Source of the DNA: Falsiroseomonas bella
Lineage (GTDB): Bacteria; Pseudomonadota; Alphaproteobacteria; Acetobacterales; Acetobacteraceae
Direction: 5' to 3'
DNA length: 64,000 nt
NCBI RefSeq assembly: GCF_003173615.1
Contig: NZ_QGNA01000001.1
Coordinates: forward strand, 434,001-498,000
Made by a program: the position numbers and the translations under genes
Notes under the pieces: model-generated
What the model was told of the DNA's origin: nothing
The model's input: only the letters and a program-made list of their open reading frames with translations
Databases searched by the model: none
Shown: one piece after another, positions 54,707-63,712 of the stretch
Layout of the letters: the number at the start of each line of letters is the position of its first letter
How positions within the stretch are numbered: position 1 is the stretch's first letter

Positions 54707-55105
54707 TCAGCCCCCGTCGCGTTCCAGCCGCTCGATGTCGTCGTCCGAGAAGCCGAAATGATGGGCGATCTCGTGGATCAGCACGTTGCGGACCAGGCGG
54801 AACAGATCCTCCCCGGTCTCGATCCATTCCAGCAGGATCGGCTCGCGGTAGAGGGTGATGCTGTCGGGCTCCGCCGGCACGTCCAGCACGCTCTTCTGCG
54901 TCAGCGGCGTGCCCCGGTAGAGGCCGGTCAGCGCCCAGGGGCTTTCCAGGCCGACCGCCTGGGCGGTCTCCTCGTCGGCGACCTCCTCCACAACGATGGC
55001 GGCGCCGCGCACCAGGTCGCGCAGTTCCTTCGGGATCGCCGAGAAGGCCTGCTCGGCCAGCTCGACGATGTCCTCGAGCGTGGGGGGGTGGTGGAACCGT
55101 GCCAT
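54707..55105 (-). CDS. Zincin-like metallopeptidase domain protein (DUF1025 type)
   Basis: Small protein of 132 residues with the active-site motif HEIAHHFGFSDDDIERL, i.e. HExxH followed by a second His and Glu/Asp-rich ligands. It belongs to the metallopeptidase family 'possibl zinc' group often listed as DUF1025; function unknown. Convergent with the peptidase pair, 6 bases away. Confidence 0.83.
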   Translation of the reverse strand: MARFHHPPTLEDIVELAEQAFSAIPKELRDLVRGAAIVVEEVADEETAQAVGLESPWALTGLYRGTPLTQKSVLDVPAEPDSITLYREPILLEWIETGEDLFRLVRNVLIHEIAHHFGFSDDDIERLERDGG

Positions 55106-55155
55106 GCCGCATCCACCTCTTGCGGCATCGTCCCGTCAAGCCGGAGCCGTGACCG

Positions 55156-55446
55156 ATGATCGAGAAGCTGGATGACGCCGCCCGCGCGGCCCTGCCCGAG
55201 ACCCTGCCGCGCTGGACCCTGGTGGAGGGGCGCGACGCGATCCGGCGCGATTTCCGCTTCCGCGACTTCTCCGAGGCCTGGGGCTTCATGGGCCGCGTGG
55301 CGTTGCTGGCGGAGAAGCAGGACCATCACCCCGAATGGTTCAACGTCTGGAACCGGGTGGAGATCGTGCTGAGCACGCATGACGCGGGCGGCCTTTCGGC
55401 GCGCGACGTCGCGCTCGCGCAGGCGATCGACGCGCTGGTGGCGTAG
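55156..55446 (+). CDS. phhB: 4a-hydroxytetrahydrobiopterin dehydratase
   Basis: Protein of 96 residues, the pterin carbinolamine dehydratase fold. The diagnostic [12 protein letters not shown] motif is present. PhhB recycles the pterin cofactor of aromatic hydroxylases; in bacteria lacking phenylalanine hydroxylase it may act in other pterin chemistry or RNA biology. Divergent from the zincin gene. Confidence 0.93.
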   Translation: MIEKLDDAARAALPETLPRWTLVEGRDAIRRDFRFRDFSEAWGFMGRVALLAEKQDHHPEWFNVWNRVEIVLSTHDAGGLSARDVALAQAIDALVA

Positions 55447-55453
55447 CGGGCGG

Positions 55454-56029
55454 CTATCCGCCGCCCTGCCACTGCTTCACCGCCTCGATAGGCCAGAGCA
55501 GCATCAGCACGTTCAGCGTCAGGTTGTCGCGGATCATCCAGCCGACGAAGAGCTCCATCGCCAGCACCAGGACGACGCTGAGCCAGACCGGCAGCCGCGC
55601 GGCCAGCCAGAAGCCCACCCACATGGCGGCGATGTCGGCCACCGAATTGATCACGCTGTCGCCGAAATAGTCGAGGGAGATGGTCGTCTCGCGGTAGTGG
55701 CGGATCACCGCATCGGTGTTCTCGATGACTTCCCACGCGGCCTCGACCAGCGTCGCAATGGCGAGGCGCGGCCAGAAGCCGGCATTGCGCAGCAGCAGCC
55801 AGGTGGCGCCGTAGAACAGCAAGCCGTGCACGACGTGGGACGGCGTGTACCAGTCCGTGAGGTGCTGGGAGTTGCCGCTGGAGAACACCTCGCCATGCCA
55901 GAGCGAGACATAGCCGCACTTGCAGATCGGCGTCCGCCCCATCCAGAGCAGGACCGCCGCGGCGAGCACGGCGGTCCCGAGGATGACAAGAGGCCAGAGC
56001 CCCGGACGATTGCTGGCTACGCGGCGCGT
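55454..56029 (-). CDS. UPF0314/DUF2585 membrane protein, probable ACG start
   Basis: Membrane protein of unknown function with the conserved motifs MGRTPICKCG, WHGEVFSSGNSQHLTDWYTPSH and EVIENTDAVI. No ATG, GTG or TTG precedes the first helix in frame. ACG at 56029 lies six bases after GGAG and gives MRRVASNRPGLWPLV..., 191 residues, which fits the family. The first canonical start (GTG 55969) gives 171 residues and cuts off half of the first helix. It overlaps the end of the MetE-like gene by 13 bases if the ACG is used. Confidence 0.75.
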   Translation of the reverse strand, partial: TRRVASNRPGLWPLVILGTAVLAAAVLLWMGRTPICKCGYVSLWHGEVFSSGNSQHLTDWYTPSHVVHGLLFYGATWLLLRNAGFWPRLAIATLVEAAWEVIENTDAVIRHYRETTISLDYFGDSVINSVADIAAMWVGFWLAARLPVWLSVVLVLAMELFVGWMIRDNLTLNVLMLLWPIEAVKQWQGGG

Positions 56030-57042
56030 CGGACGCTCCTGCCTTCGAACAGGTCGCGACCGGCGACCAGGGCGCGGATCTTCGCATCCACGATGTTGCG
56101 CTTCAACATCCAGAAGCCGCAGTCGGGGTGGATGTAGCGCACGCGGCCGGGGCCGATCACCGTCTCCGCCCGCTCGATCGCGCGGGCGATGTCGTCCGCG
56201 CTCTCGACATCGGTGCGCTTGATGTCCACCACGCCGAGGCCCATGCCGATCTCCGGCCGCAGGTTGCGGAAGACCGCGAGTTCCTCGGCGGGACGGTGGG
56301 CGTTCTCCATCACCACATGGTCCACCTGCAGGCTGTTCAGGTAGCCCATCAGCTTGTCCCAGCCGCCCTTCTGGATCGACTGGCCCCCATAGTTGCCGAA
56401 GCAGAGATGCACCGCGGCCTTGGTCTTCACCGCGCGCAGCACGCGGTTGATCGCCTCCGCGGCCCAGGGCGCCTCCTCCGGGCTGCCGGGCAGGTTCGCC
56501 TCGTCCACCTGGATCACCGCCGCGTCGCAATGCGCCACCTGCTCGGCCAGCACGTCGGCGATGGCGAGCGCCACCTTCTCCGCGCTGCCGCCGTAGTGTT
56601 TGTCGATCAGCGTCTTCGCCAGCATGTGCGGGCCGGTCAGGGTGAACTTCAGCGGCTTCGTCGCCAACCGTCGCGCCTTCGCGCAGGCCGCCGGCAGGTC
56701 CAGCGTGCCGTGCCCGATCGGTCCGTCCACCACGCCGGGCGGACGCAGGCGGAAGGCCATGCCGCGCTGGGCGCGGTACTCCAGCACCTCCTCGAAGGTG
56801 GCGTCGTTGCGGATGCCGGAGAGCGGGCGGGTGAAATACTCGATCATCCCGTTGGTCTCGGGATGGTTCACGTCGAAGCGGTAGAGCTCGCCGTCGCAGA
56901 CCAGGTCGATCCCCGCCTGCTCCTGCGTGGTGATCACCACGCGCGTCGCGTCGGCGACGGCCGTCTCCGACGGCAGCGCGGCCAGCCAGTCGGGAACCGG
57001 ATAGCTCCCGACGACGGTGGTGAGGATACGCGGGGTGCTCAT
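56017..57042 (-). CDS. Core-MetE-type methyltransferase (cobalamin-independent methionine synthase II family)
   Basis: Protein of 341 residues, zinc-binding barrel of MetE without the N-terminal half. Ligands: His-x-Cys in VHLCFGN, Glu in HVVMENAH, Cys in IHPDCGFW. Start overlaps the stop of the ABC binding-protein gene (ATGA). Its place at the end of an importer operon suggests it demethylates or otherwise processes the imported compound; this is inference. Confidence 0.85.
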   Translation of the reverse strand: MSTPRILTTVVGSYPVPDWLAALPSETAVADATRVVITTQEQAGIDLVCDGELYRFDVNHPETNGMIEYFTRPLSGIRNDATFEEVLEYRAQRGMAFRLRPPGVVDGPIGHGTLDLPAACAKARRLATKPLKFTLTGPHMLAKTLIDKHYGGSAEKVALAIADVLAEQVAHCDAAVIQVDEANLPGSPEEAPWAAEAINRVLRAVKTKAAVHLCFGNYGGQSIQKGGWDKLMGYLNSLQVDHVVMENAHRPAEELAVFRNLRPEIGMGLGVVDIKRTDVESADDIARAIERAETVIGPGRVRYIHPDCGFWMLKRNIVDAKIRALVAGRDLFEGRSVRRAA

Positions 57043-58031
57043 CGCGCGGCCCCCCGGAAGCCGGGCACGGCGGGGTCCAGCAGCTCGTTGGTCATCACCT
57101 CGGCAGGCGTGGTGGCGGGGATGTTGAAGGCAGTCTTCACCGCCTCGATCGTCTGCTCCATGCGCGCCGGCTCCATGCCGCCGAGCGGCTGCGTCGAGCC
57201 CGCATCGGAGGTCATCAGCACGCCGACCAGGCCCCAGCCGACGCGCAGGTCCTCGACGCTCATCGCCGCCGGCTGCGCCGTGGCGGCAAGGCAGGGCTCG
57301 GGGTTGGCGAGGCAGGCGGCATAGGCGCGCTGCGTCACGCGGGTGAAGCGCTGCGCGGCGTCGCGATTGCCGCGCAGCCAGGCGCCGTTGAAGAAGAAGG
57401 CGTTGCCATAGGGATTGAAGCCGATGTCGCGCGTCGCGACGAAGCCGAGATCCTGCCCGAGCGCACGCTGATAGACGTGATGCGAGGTGTAGAACTCCGT
57501 CGTGATGTCGATCGCGCCCGACTGCAGCGAGGTCACCTTGGCCGGCGGCGCGATGTTCACCCAGGAGACGGAATCGGCCGGGATGCCGAGTGCGCGGGAG
57601 ATCATCGGCCACATCACGCGCGCCGCATCCGCCGGCGGCGTGCCGATGCGCCTTCCGCGGAAATCCTGCGGTGAGGCGATGCCCGCCGACTTGCGCCAGT
57701 AGATGCCGTAGGGCGATTGGACATAGATCATCATGCCCGCGACGAGATCGGCGCCCTGCGCGCGCGCCTGCAGCGCGACCGGGCTGTCCACGATGCCGAC
57801 CTGCGCCTGGCCGGCGCCGACGCGCTGCGCGGCAAAGCCGGAGCCGCGGCCGTTCTCGATCGTCAGCGCGATGCCGGCATCGCGGTACATGCCCTGCTGC
57901 TGCGCCCAGTAGAGCGGCGCGTGATCGGGGCCCGGCGTCCAGTTCAGCACCAGCGCCATGCGGTCCTGTGCCGCTGCAGGCACGGCGAGGCCGAGCGCCG
58001 CGGCGGCGGCGAGCAATGTGCGTCGGATCAT
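57039..58031 (-). CDS. ABC transporter substrate-binding protein (SsuA/THI5-like)
   Basis: Periplasmic protein of 330 residues with signal peptide (cleavage after AAAQ). NMT1/THI5-like fold with LVLNWTPGPDHAPLYWAQQQGMYRDAGI, typical of binding proteins for pyrimidine precursors, taurine or alkylsulfonates. Solute not determined. Third subunit of the importer. Confidence 0.88.
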   Translation of the reverse strand: MIRRTLLAAAAALGLAVPAAAQDRMALVLNWTPGPDHAPLYWAQQQGMYRDAGIALTIENGRGSGFAAQRVGAGQAQVGIVDSPVALQARAQGADLVAGMMIYVQSPYGIYWRKSAGIASPQDFRGRRIGTPPADAARVMWPMISRALGIPADSVSWVNIAPPAKVTSLQSGAIDITTEFYTSHHVYQRALGQDLGFVATRDIGFNPYGNAFFFNGAWLRGNRDAAQRFTRVTQRAYAACLANPEPCLAATAQPAAMSVEDLRVGWGLVGVLMTSDAGSTQPLGGMEPARMEQTIEAVKTAFNIPATTPAEVMTNELLDPAVPGFRGAAR

Positions 58032-58044
58032 GGTTCTTCCTCCC

Positions 58045-58812
58045 TCATGCTATTCCGAGCCGGTCGTAGACCCGGCGCGCCAGGGCGCCGAATTCCGGGG
58101 TGTTGCGGATCGCGAGCTCGCGCGGCTCCGGCAGGTCCACGGCGAAATGATCGGCCATGCGGGCTGGGCCGGCGGTGAGCACCGCGACCTGGGTGGCGCA
58201 GAACACCGCTTCCTGCACGCCATGCGTCACCAGCACGACGGTCTTGCCGGAACTCGCCCAGATGCGCCGGATCTCGAGGTTCATCCGCTCGCGCGTCAGC
58301 GCATCCAGCGCGCCGAAGGGCTCGTCCAGCAGCACGAGCTTGGGGTCGTGCACCAGCGCGCGGGCGAGGCTCACGCGCTGCTGCATGCCGCCCGAAAGCT
58401 CGTAGGGATACTTGTCCTCGTTGCCCTCGAGCCCGACCAGCGCCAGCAGGTCGCGCGCGCGTTCCCGCGCGGCCTTCGTGGGCAGGCCGAGGATCTCGGC
58501 GGGCAGCATCACGTTGTCCAGCACGCGGCGCCATTTCAGCAGCAGCGGCGCCTGGAAGGCCACGCCGATGTCGCGCCCCGGATCGAAGCCGGCATGGCCG
58601 ATGCGCAACTCGCCCCCGTCATGCGGATGCAGCCCGGCGAGGATCTTCAGTAGTGTGGACTTGCCGCAACCCGACGGGCCGACAAGGGCGAGGAACTCGC
58701 CATCGCCCAGGTCGAAGCTGGCATCGCTGACCGCCACCGTCTCACGCCCGCCGGTGCGGTAGGTCTTGGAGACGCCGCGGAGGCTGAGGAAAGGCTCAGC
58801 GGAGGCGCGCAT
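58045..58812 (-). CDS. ABC transporter ATP-binding protein (SsuB/TauB-like)
   Basis: ATPase of 255 residues with Walker A GPSGCGKST (~residues 44-52), signature LSGGMQQR and Walker B LVLLDEPFGALD. Overlaps the permease gene by 17 bases and is followed by the binding protein after 13. Confidence 0.92.
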   Translation of the reverse strand: MRASAEPFLSLRGVSKTYRTGGRETVAVSDASFDLGDGEFLALVGPSGCGKSTLLKILAGLHPHDGGELRIGHAGFDPGRDIGVAFQAPLLLKWRRVLDNVMLPAEILGLPTKAARERARDLLALVGLEGNEDKYPYELSGGMQQRVSLARALVHDPKLVLLDEPFGALDALTRERMNLEIRRIWASSGKTVVLVTHGVQEAVFCATQVAVLTAGPARMADHFAVDLPEPRELAIRNTPEFGALARRVYDRLGIA

Positions 58813-59551
58813 CTTCGGTCACCACCAGCCGCTCCAGCGCGACGACGAGGCCATAGAGCGTGACGCCCACCAGCGTCACAAGGATCAGGGACATCACCAT
58901 CACCGGCGTGTCGAGCGTGCCCTGCGCCGACATGATCACGAAGCCGAGGCCCGCCTCCGATCCCACGAACTCGCCCACGATCGTGCCGGCGATGGCCAGC
59001 ACCGCGGCCACGCGCATGCCGCTGAACAGATAGGGCAGCGAGGAGGGAAGCTGGATCTTCCGAAAGACCTGCCAGCGCGTGGCGCGCACGGTGCGCACCA
59101 GGTCGAGCAGCTCGGGCTCCACCTCCGCCAGGCCGCGCGCGGTGGTGATGACGATGGGGAAGAAGGCGATGACGAAGGTGATCGCGATGTTCGGCACCAG
59201 CCCGTAGCCGAGCCACACGATGAAGAGCGGCGCCAGCGCGACCTTCGGGATCAGGTTCAGCGTGACCAACAGCGGCATCAGCGCGCGGCGCAGCGGCGCG
59301 AACCAAGTGAAGAGCACGGCCAGCATCACGCCGATGCCCACCGCCAGCGCGAAGCCGCCGAAGGCCTCCGCGGCGGTGATCAGCACATGGCGCCACCAGT
59401 CGATCTGCGGCGCGCCGAGCGCGCGGATGGTCTCGAGCGGACCGGGCAGGATGAAGCGCGGCACGCCGCCCCAGCTCGTCGCCCAGGCCCACAGCGCCAG
59501 GACGGCAAGGTGGGCGAGAACGGCCGGCGCGTGGCGGCGCAGCGCGCCCAT
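58796..59551 (-). CDS. ABC transporter permease (SsuC/TauC-like)
   Basis: Permease of 251 residues, six helices, BPD_transp_1 fold with an EAA-like loop (RATRWQVFRKIQLPSSLPYLFSGMRVA). Its ATG is one base after the stop of the Bug binding-protein gene, so it belongs to the same transcript. Confidence 0.92.
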   Translation of the reverse strand: MGALRRHAPAVLAHLAVLALWAWATSWGGVPRFILPGPLETIRALGAPQIDWWRHVLITAAEAFGGFALAVGIGVMLAVLFTWFAPLRRALMPLLVTLNLIPKVALAPLFIVWLGYGLVPNIAITFVIAFFPIVITTARGLAEVEPELLDLVRTVRATRWQVFRKIQLPSSLPYLFSGMRVAAVLAIAGTIVGEFVGSEAGLGFVIMSAQGTLDTPVMVMSLILVTLVGVTLYGLVVALERLVVTEDARLR

Positions 59552-59552
59552 C

Positions 59553-60533
59553 TCAGTTCACGGTGATGCGGGCCTCGCGGATGACGCGGCCCCATTTCTC
59601 GGTTTCGCTGCGCATCGTCGCGGCAAGCTCGGCCGGCGTCGAGGAGACCGCGTCGGCGCCGGCCGCGGCCAGGCGCTGCTGCGTCGCGGGCTCCGCCAGG
59701 GCTTCGCGGATCACGGCGTTCAGCCGCTCGATCACCGGGGCGGGCGTGCCGGCCGGCGCCATCACCGCGCCCCAGGAGGTCGCCTGCGCCTCGGGGAAGC
59801 CGGCCTCCGCCATGGTCGGCACGTTCGGCAGCAGCGCGGATCGCCGCGGGCCGGTGACGGCCAGCGCGCGCACGCGGTTGGCCTGGATCATCGGCAGCGC
59901 CGAGGGCAGCTGGTCGAGCATGATCTGCACGGTGCCCGCCACCGTGTCGTTCAGCGCCGGCGCGCTGCCGCGATAGGGCACGTGCTGCATGTCGACGCGC
60001 GCGACGAGCTTGAACAGCTCGGGCACCAGATGGGTGGAGCTGCCATTGCCGCCCGATCCGTAGGAGAGCTGGCCGGGCCGCGCCTTCAGCAGCGCCACCA
60101 GATCCTGCAGCGTCTGCGCCTGCACCGCGGGATTCACGATCACGACATGGTCGGTCGCGAAGGCCATCGAGATGCCGGCGAGGTCGGTCGCCGGGTTGAA
60201 GCTCATGTTGTTGTAGAGGTGCGGGTTGATGGTCAGCGTGCCGGTCGTGCCCATCAGGATGGCATAGCCGTCCGGCGCGCTGCGCACGATGTTCTCCACG
60301 CCGACATTGCCGGCCGCGCCCGTGCGGTTCTCCACGGTCACGGGCTGGCCGAGCTTCGCCTGGATGCGCTCGCCGAGGATGCGCGCGACGACATCCGTGG
60401 CACCGCCCGGCGGGAAGGGTACGACGAAGCGCATCGGGCGCGTCGGCGCCCATGCTTGCGCGCGCGCGGCGCCCGGCAGCAGTGGCGCCGCCAGGGCGGC
60501 GCCGAGAAGGGTTCGGCGTGTGGTGCGTTGCAT
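59553..60533 (-). CDS. Tripartite tricarboxylate transporter binding protein (Bug/TctC family)
   Basis: Periplasmic protein of 326 residues with an Arg-Arg signal peptide (cleavage near ARAQ). Bug landmarks: VVPFPPGGATDVVAR, VENRTGAAGNVG, MGTTGT. Family members bind carboxylates or other acids for TctAB or act as sensors. No tctA or tctB gene is present here; the gene is sandwiched between the sugar-catabolic trio and the ABC permease. Confidence 0.9.
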   Translation of the reverse strand: MQRTTRRTLLGAALAAPLLPGAARAQAWAPTRPMRFVVPFPPGGATDVVARILGERIQAKLGQPVTVENRTGAAGNVGVENIVRSAPDGYAILMGTTGTLTINPHLYNNMSFNPATDLAGISMAFATDHVVIVNPAVQAQTLQDLVALLKARPGQLSYGSGGNGSSTHLVPELFKLVARVDMQHVPYRGSAPALNDTVAGTVQIMLDQLPSALPMIQANRVRALAVTGPRRSALLPNVPTMAEAGFPEAQATSWGAVMAPAGTPAPVIERLNAVIREALAEPATQQRLAAAGADAVSSTPAELAATMRSETEKWGRVIREARITVN

Positions 60534-60562
60534 GCTTCGTTGTCCTCCCGGTCTTTCTTCTG

Positions 60563-61372
60563 TCAGACGAAGGCGGCGTGCCGCCTGGTGATCTCGTCCA
60601 GGACCTCGTCCGGGTCCCTTGCCCACCAGAGCTTCGAGAGGATCTCCACCTCCGCGAAACCGCCGGCATAGCCGGCCTCGACCGCCATGCGGCGGATGGC
60701 GGGAATGTCGATCACGCCCTCGCCGGGGAGACCGCGGTCGAAGACGGTGTCGGTGGTGGGCACCTTCCAGTCGCAGACATGGAAGGCGGCGATGCGCGTG
60801 CCCGCGCGCGCCACCTGCCGCGCCAGATCGGGATCCCACCACACGTGATAGACATCGAGCGCGATGCCCACGCCTTCGCCCAGCTCGTCGCAAAGATCGA
60901 GCGCCTGGGACAGCGTGGAGAGCACGGAACGGTCCGCGCAGGTCATCGGGTGCAGGGGCTCCAGCGCCAGCGTCACGCCGGCCGCGCGGGCGTCCGGCAG
61001 GATGGCGTGCAGGCCCTCGCGCATCTGCTCCCGTGCGCCGGGCAGGTCCTTCGATCCGGGCGGCAATCCGCCGCCCAGCACCACCAGGCAGCGCGCGCCG
61101 ATGGCATGCGCCTCCGCGATGGCGCGGCGGTTGTCCTCGATCGCGGCGGCGCGGCCGGCGGCGTCCGCGGCGGGGAACATGCCGCCCCGGCAGAGGCCCG
61201 TCACGGTGAGGCCCGCGTCACGGATGTGCCGCGCCGCCTTCTCGACGCCCATCGCCTGCAGCACGTCGCGCCAGGGCGAGATGCCGGCGATGCCGTGCCG
61301 CACGCAGCCCTCGATGCACTGCGCGAGGTTCCAGCGTTCCTTGACGGTGACCGAGTTGAGCGAGATCTGCAT
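60563..61372 (-). CDS. Sugar phosphate isomerase/epimerase (xylose isomerase-like TIM barrel)
   Basis: Protein of 269 residues with an AP-endonuclease-2/xylose-isomerase fold. Metal ligands are plausible in LALEPLHP (Glu), IALDVYHVWWD (Asp and His), AFHVCDWK and AEVEILS (Glu). Its ATG overlaps the DUF993 stop by one base. Works with Gfo/Idh and DUF993 proteins in known sugar or inositol-like catabolic clusters. Confidence 0.87.
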   Translation of the reverse strand: MQISLNSVTVKERWNLAQCIEGCVRHGIAGISPWRDVLQAMGVEKAARHIRDAGLTVTGLCRGGMFPAADAAGRAAAIEDNRRAIAEAHAIGARCLVVLGGGLPPGSKDLPGAREQMREGLHAILPDARAAGVTLALEPLHPMTCADRSVLSTLSQALDLCDELGEGVGIALDVYHVWWDPDLARQVARAGTRIAAFHVCDWKVPTTDTVFDRGLPGEGVIDIPAIRRMAVEAGYAGGFAEVEILSKLWWARDPDEVLDEITRRHAAFV

Positions 61373-62532
61373 CAGGCGACGCCGTGCACCGCCAGCAGCG
61401 AGCGCATGCGGCTGACGGCCATATCCGGATCGCGCAGCAGCCCGGCCTTGTCGGCCAGGCGGAACAACTCGGAAAAATGCTGGATGCTGCGCGCGCTCTG
61501 CTGGCCGCCGACCATGACGAAATGCTCCTGGTGGCCGTTCAGCCACGCCATGAACACGACGCCCGTCTTGTAGAAGCGCGTCGGCGCCCGAAAAATGTGG
61601 CGGCTCAGCGGGACTGTCGGCGCCAGGATGTCGTGGAAGGTCGTCAGGTCGTTGCGCTGCAGGCTGGCCAGCGCCCCGCCCACCGCCGGCGCGATCGGGT
61701 CGAAGATGCCGAGCAGCGCATCCGAATAGCCGTGCTCGTCGCCGGCGATCAGCTCCGCGTAGTTGAAGTCGTCGCCGGTGTACATGCGCACGCCCTTCGG
61801 CAGGCGGCGGCGCATCGCGATCTCCTTCCTGTCATCGAGGAGGGAAATCTTCACGCCGTCCACCTTGGCGGCGTTGGCGTGGATGACGGCGAGCGCCGTC
61901 TCCATCGCGGCCATGTGGTCGTGGTTGCCCCAATAGCCTTCCAGCGCGGGGTCGAACATCTCGCCGAGCCAGTGGATGATCACCGGCTGCTTCACCTGGC
62001 CCAGGATGCGGTTGTAGACGCGCTCGTAGTCGGCCGGGCTGCGCGCGGCCTTGGCCAGGGCGCGCGACGCCATCAGGATGATGCGGCCGCCCATCTTCTC
62101 GACCGCTTCGCACTGCTCTTCGTAGGCGCGGATGACGTCGTCCACGGTGACGTCGGGGCCGGGTGCGAGGTGATCCGTGCCGGCGCCGGACGCCATCACC
62201 GCGCCGGGCACGTCCTTCATCGCGTCGAGCGAGCGGCGGATCAGTTCCTGCGCGGCGGTCCAGTCCAGCCCCATGCCGCGCTGCGCCGTGTCCATGGCTT
62301 CCGCCACGCCGAGGCCGAGGGACCAGAGATACTTGCGGAAGGCGATGGTGCGGTCCCAGTCCACCTTGGCGTCGAGCCAGGGATCCTGCTCGGCCAGCGG
62401 GTCGGCCACCACATGCGCGGCGGCCAGCGCCACGCGCGGGAAGGGCGGCGTCGCCTTCGGAAAGTCACGCGGCACGCTGGTGGTGAAGACTTCGACGCGA
62501 CCAGATGCGTTCGGAAGGCTGATCGTCGGCAT
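61372..62532 (-). CDS. DUF993 dihydrodipicolinate synthase-like protein
   Basis: Protein of 386 residues of the DUF993 family, a TIM-barrel relative of class I aldolases. Conserved-looking motifs include GAGTDHLAPGPDVTVDDVI and MYTGDDFNYAELIAGDEHGYSDALLGIFD. The reaction is not known. Follows the Gfo/Idh gene by five bases. Confidence 0.85.
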   Translation of the reverse strand: MPTISLPNASGRVEVFTTSVPRDFPKATPPFPRVALAAAHVVADPLAEQDPWLDAKVDWDRTIAFRKYLWSLGLGVAEAMDTAQRGMGLDWTAAQELIRRSLDAMKDVPGAVMASGAGTDHLAPGPDVTVDDVIRAYEEQCEAVEKMGGRIILMASRALAKAARSPADYERVYNRILGQVKQPVIIHWLGEMFDPALEGYWGNHDHMAAMETALAVIHANAAKVDGVKISLLDDRKEIAMRRRLPKGVRMYTGDDFNYAELIAGDEHGYSDALLGIFDPIAPAVGGALASLQRNDLTTFHDILAPTVPLSRHIFRAPTRFYKTGVVFMAWLNGHQEHFVMVGGQQSARSIQHFSELFRLADKAGLLRDPDMAVSRMRSLLAVHGVA

Positions 62533-62537
62533 GGCCG

Positions 62538-63692
62538 TCACACCTCCAGCTTCGGCAGGTCGATCCAGCGGCGCTCGGCCCAGGATTGCAGCCCGGCTTC
62601 CGCCAGCTGCACGCCCTTCGCGCCAGCCAGCAGATCCCACGGATAGGTGGCGACATCGCCGGCGAGGTAGCGGAAGAAGAGCTCCCACTGCGCCCGAAAA
62701 CCGTTGGGGTAGTCCTGCGTGCTCGGCACTTCCTGCCAGCCCTCGTAGAAATCGATGGGCTGCGGGATGTCGGGGTTCCACACCGGCTTCGGCGTGTTGA
62801 CGCGGCTCTGCGTCCAGCACTTCTGCAGGCCGGCGATGGCCGAGCCATGCGTGCCGTCCACCTGGAAGGTGACCAGGTCGTCGCGGCGCACGCGCGTCAC
62901 CCAGCTGGAGTTGATGTGCGCGACGATGCCGCCGGCGAGCTGGAAGGTGGCATAGGCGGCATCATCGGCATCGGCCTTGTAGCGCTTGCCGGCTTCGTCG
63001 ATGCGTTCCGGGATCTGGATGGCGCCGAGGCAGGAGACGGCCTCGACCTCGCCGAACAGGTTGTCCAGCACGTAGCGCCAGTGGCAGAGCATATCGAGGA
63101 TGATGCCGCCGCCTTCAGCCTTCTTGTAGTTCCAGGAGGGGCGCTGCGCGGGCTGCAGGTCGCCCTCGAACACCCAGTAGCCGAACTCCCCCTTGACCGA
63201 GCAGATGCGGCCGAGGAAGCCGCTGTCGATGACCATCTTCAGCTTGCGCAGGCCCGGCAGGAACAGCTTGTCCTGCACCACGCCGGCCTTGATGCCGGCC
63301 CGCTTCGCCAGGCGCGCGACATCCATCGCGTCTTCCAGCGAATCGGCGGTCGGCTTCTCGCAGTAGATGTGCTTGCCGGCGGCGATCGCCTTGCGCAGCA
63401 GGGCCGCGCGCATCTGCGTGGTCGCGGCGTCGAAGAACAGCTCGTCCTTCGGATCGGCGAGGCAGGCATCGAGGTCTGTGGAGACTCGCGCGATGCCGTG
63501 GGCCTTCGCCAGCGCCTCCAGCTTCTCGCGGTTGCGGCCGACCAGGACCGGGTCGGGCATCACCCGGTCGCCATTGGCGAGCTTCACGCCGCCCTCGGCG
63601 CGGATCGCGGCGATGGAGCGGATGAGGTGCTGGTTCATCCCCATCCGGCCGGTGACGCCGTTCATGATGAGGCCGATGCGGCGTTCCGCCAT
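62538..63692 (-). CDS. Gfo/Idh/MocA-family oxidoreductase
   Basis: NAD(P)-dependent oxidoreductase of 384 residues. Rossmann region at the start (IGLIMNGVTGRMGMNQHLIRSI), the EKPTAD motif at about residue 105-110 with the catalytic Lys, and the C-terminal half-barrel. First gene of the operon; a Shine-Dalgarno GGGGGAA precedes the ATG at 63692. An upstream in-frame ATG at 63737 falls inside or next to the operator region and is unlikely. Confidence 0.9.
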   Translation of the reverse strand: MAERRIGLIMNGVTGRMGMNQHLIRSIAAIRAEGGVKLANGDRVMPDPVLVGRNREKLEALAKAHGIARVSTDLDACLADPKDELFFDAATTQMRAALLRKAIAAGKHIYCEKPTADSLEDAMDVARLAKRAGIKAGVVQDKLFLPGLRKLKMVIDSGFLGRICSVKGEFGYWVFEGDLQPAQRPSWNYKKAEGGGIILDMLCHWRYVLDNLFGEVEAVSCLGAIQIPERIDEAGKRYKADADDAAYATFQLAGGIVAHINSSWVTRVRRDDLVTFQVDGTHGSAIAGLQKCWTQSRVNTPKPVWNPDIPQPIDFYEGWQEVPSTQDYPNGFRAQWELFFRYLAGDVATYPWDLLAGAKGVQLAEAGLQSWAERRWIDLPKLEV

Positions 63693-63712
63693 GGCGCTGA
63701 CGTTCCCCCTTT

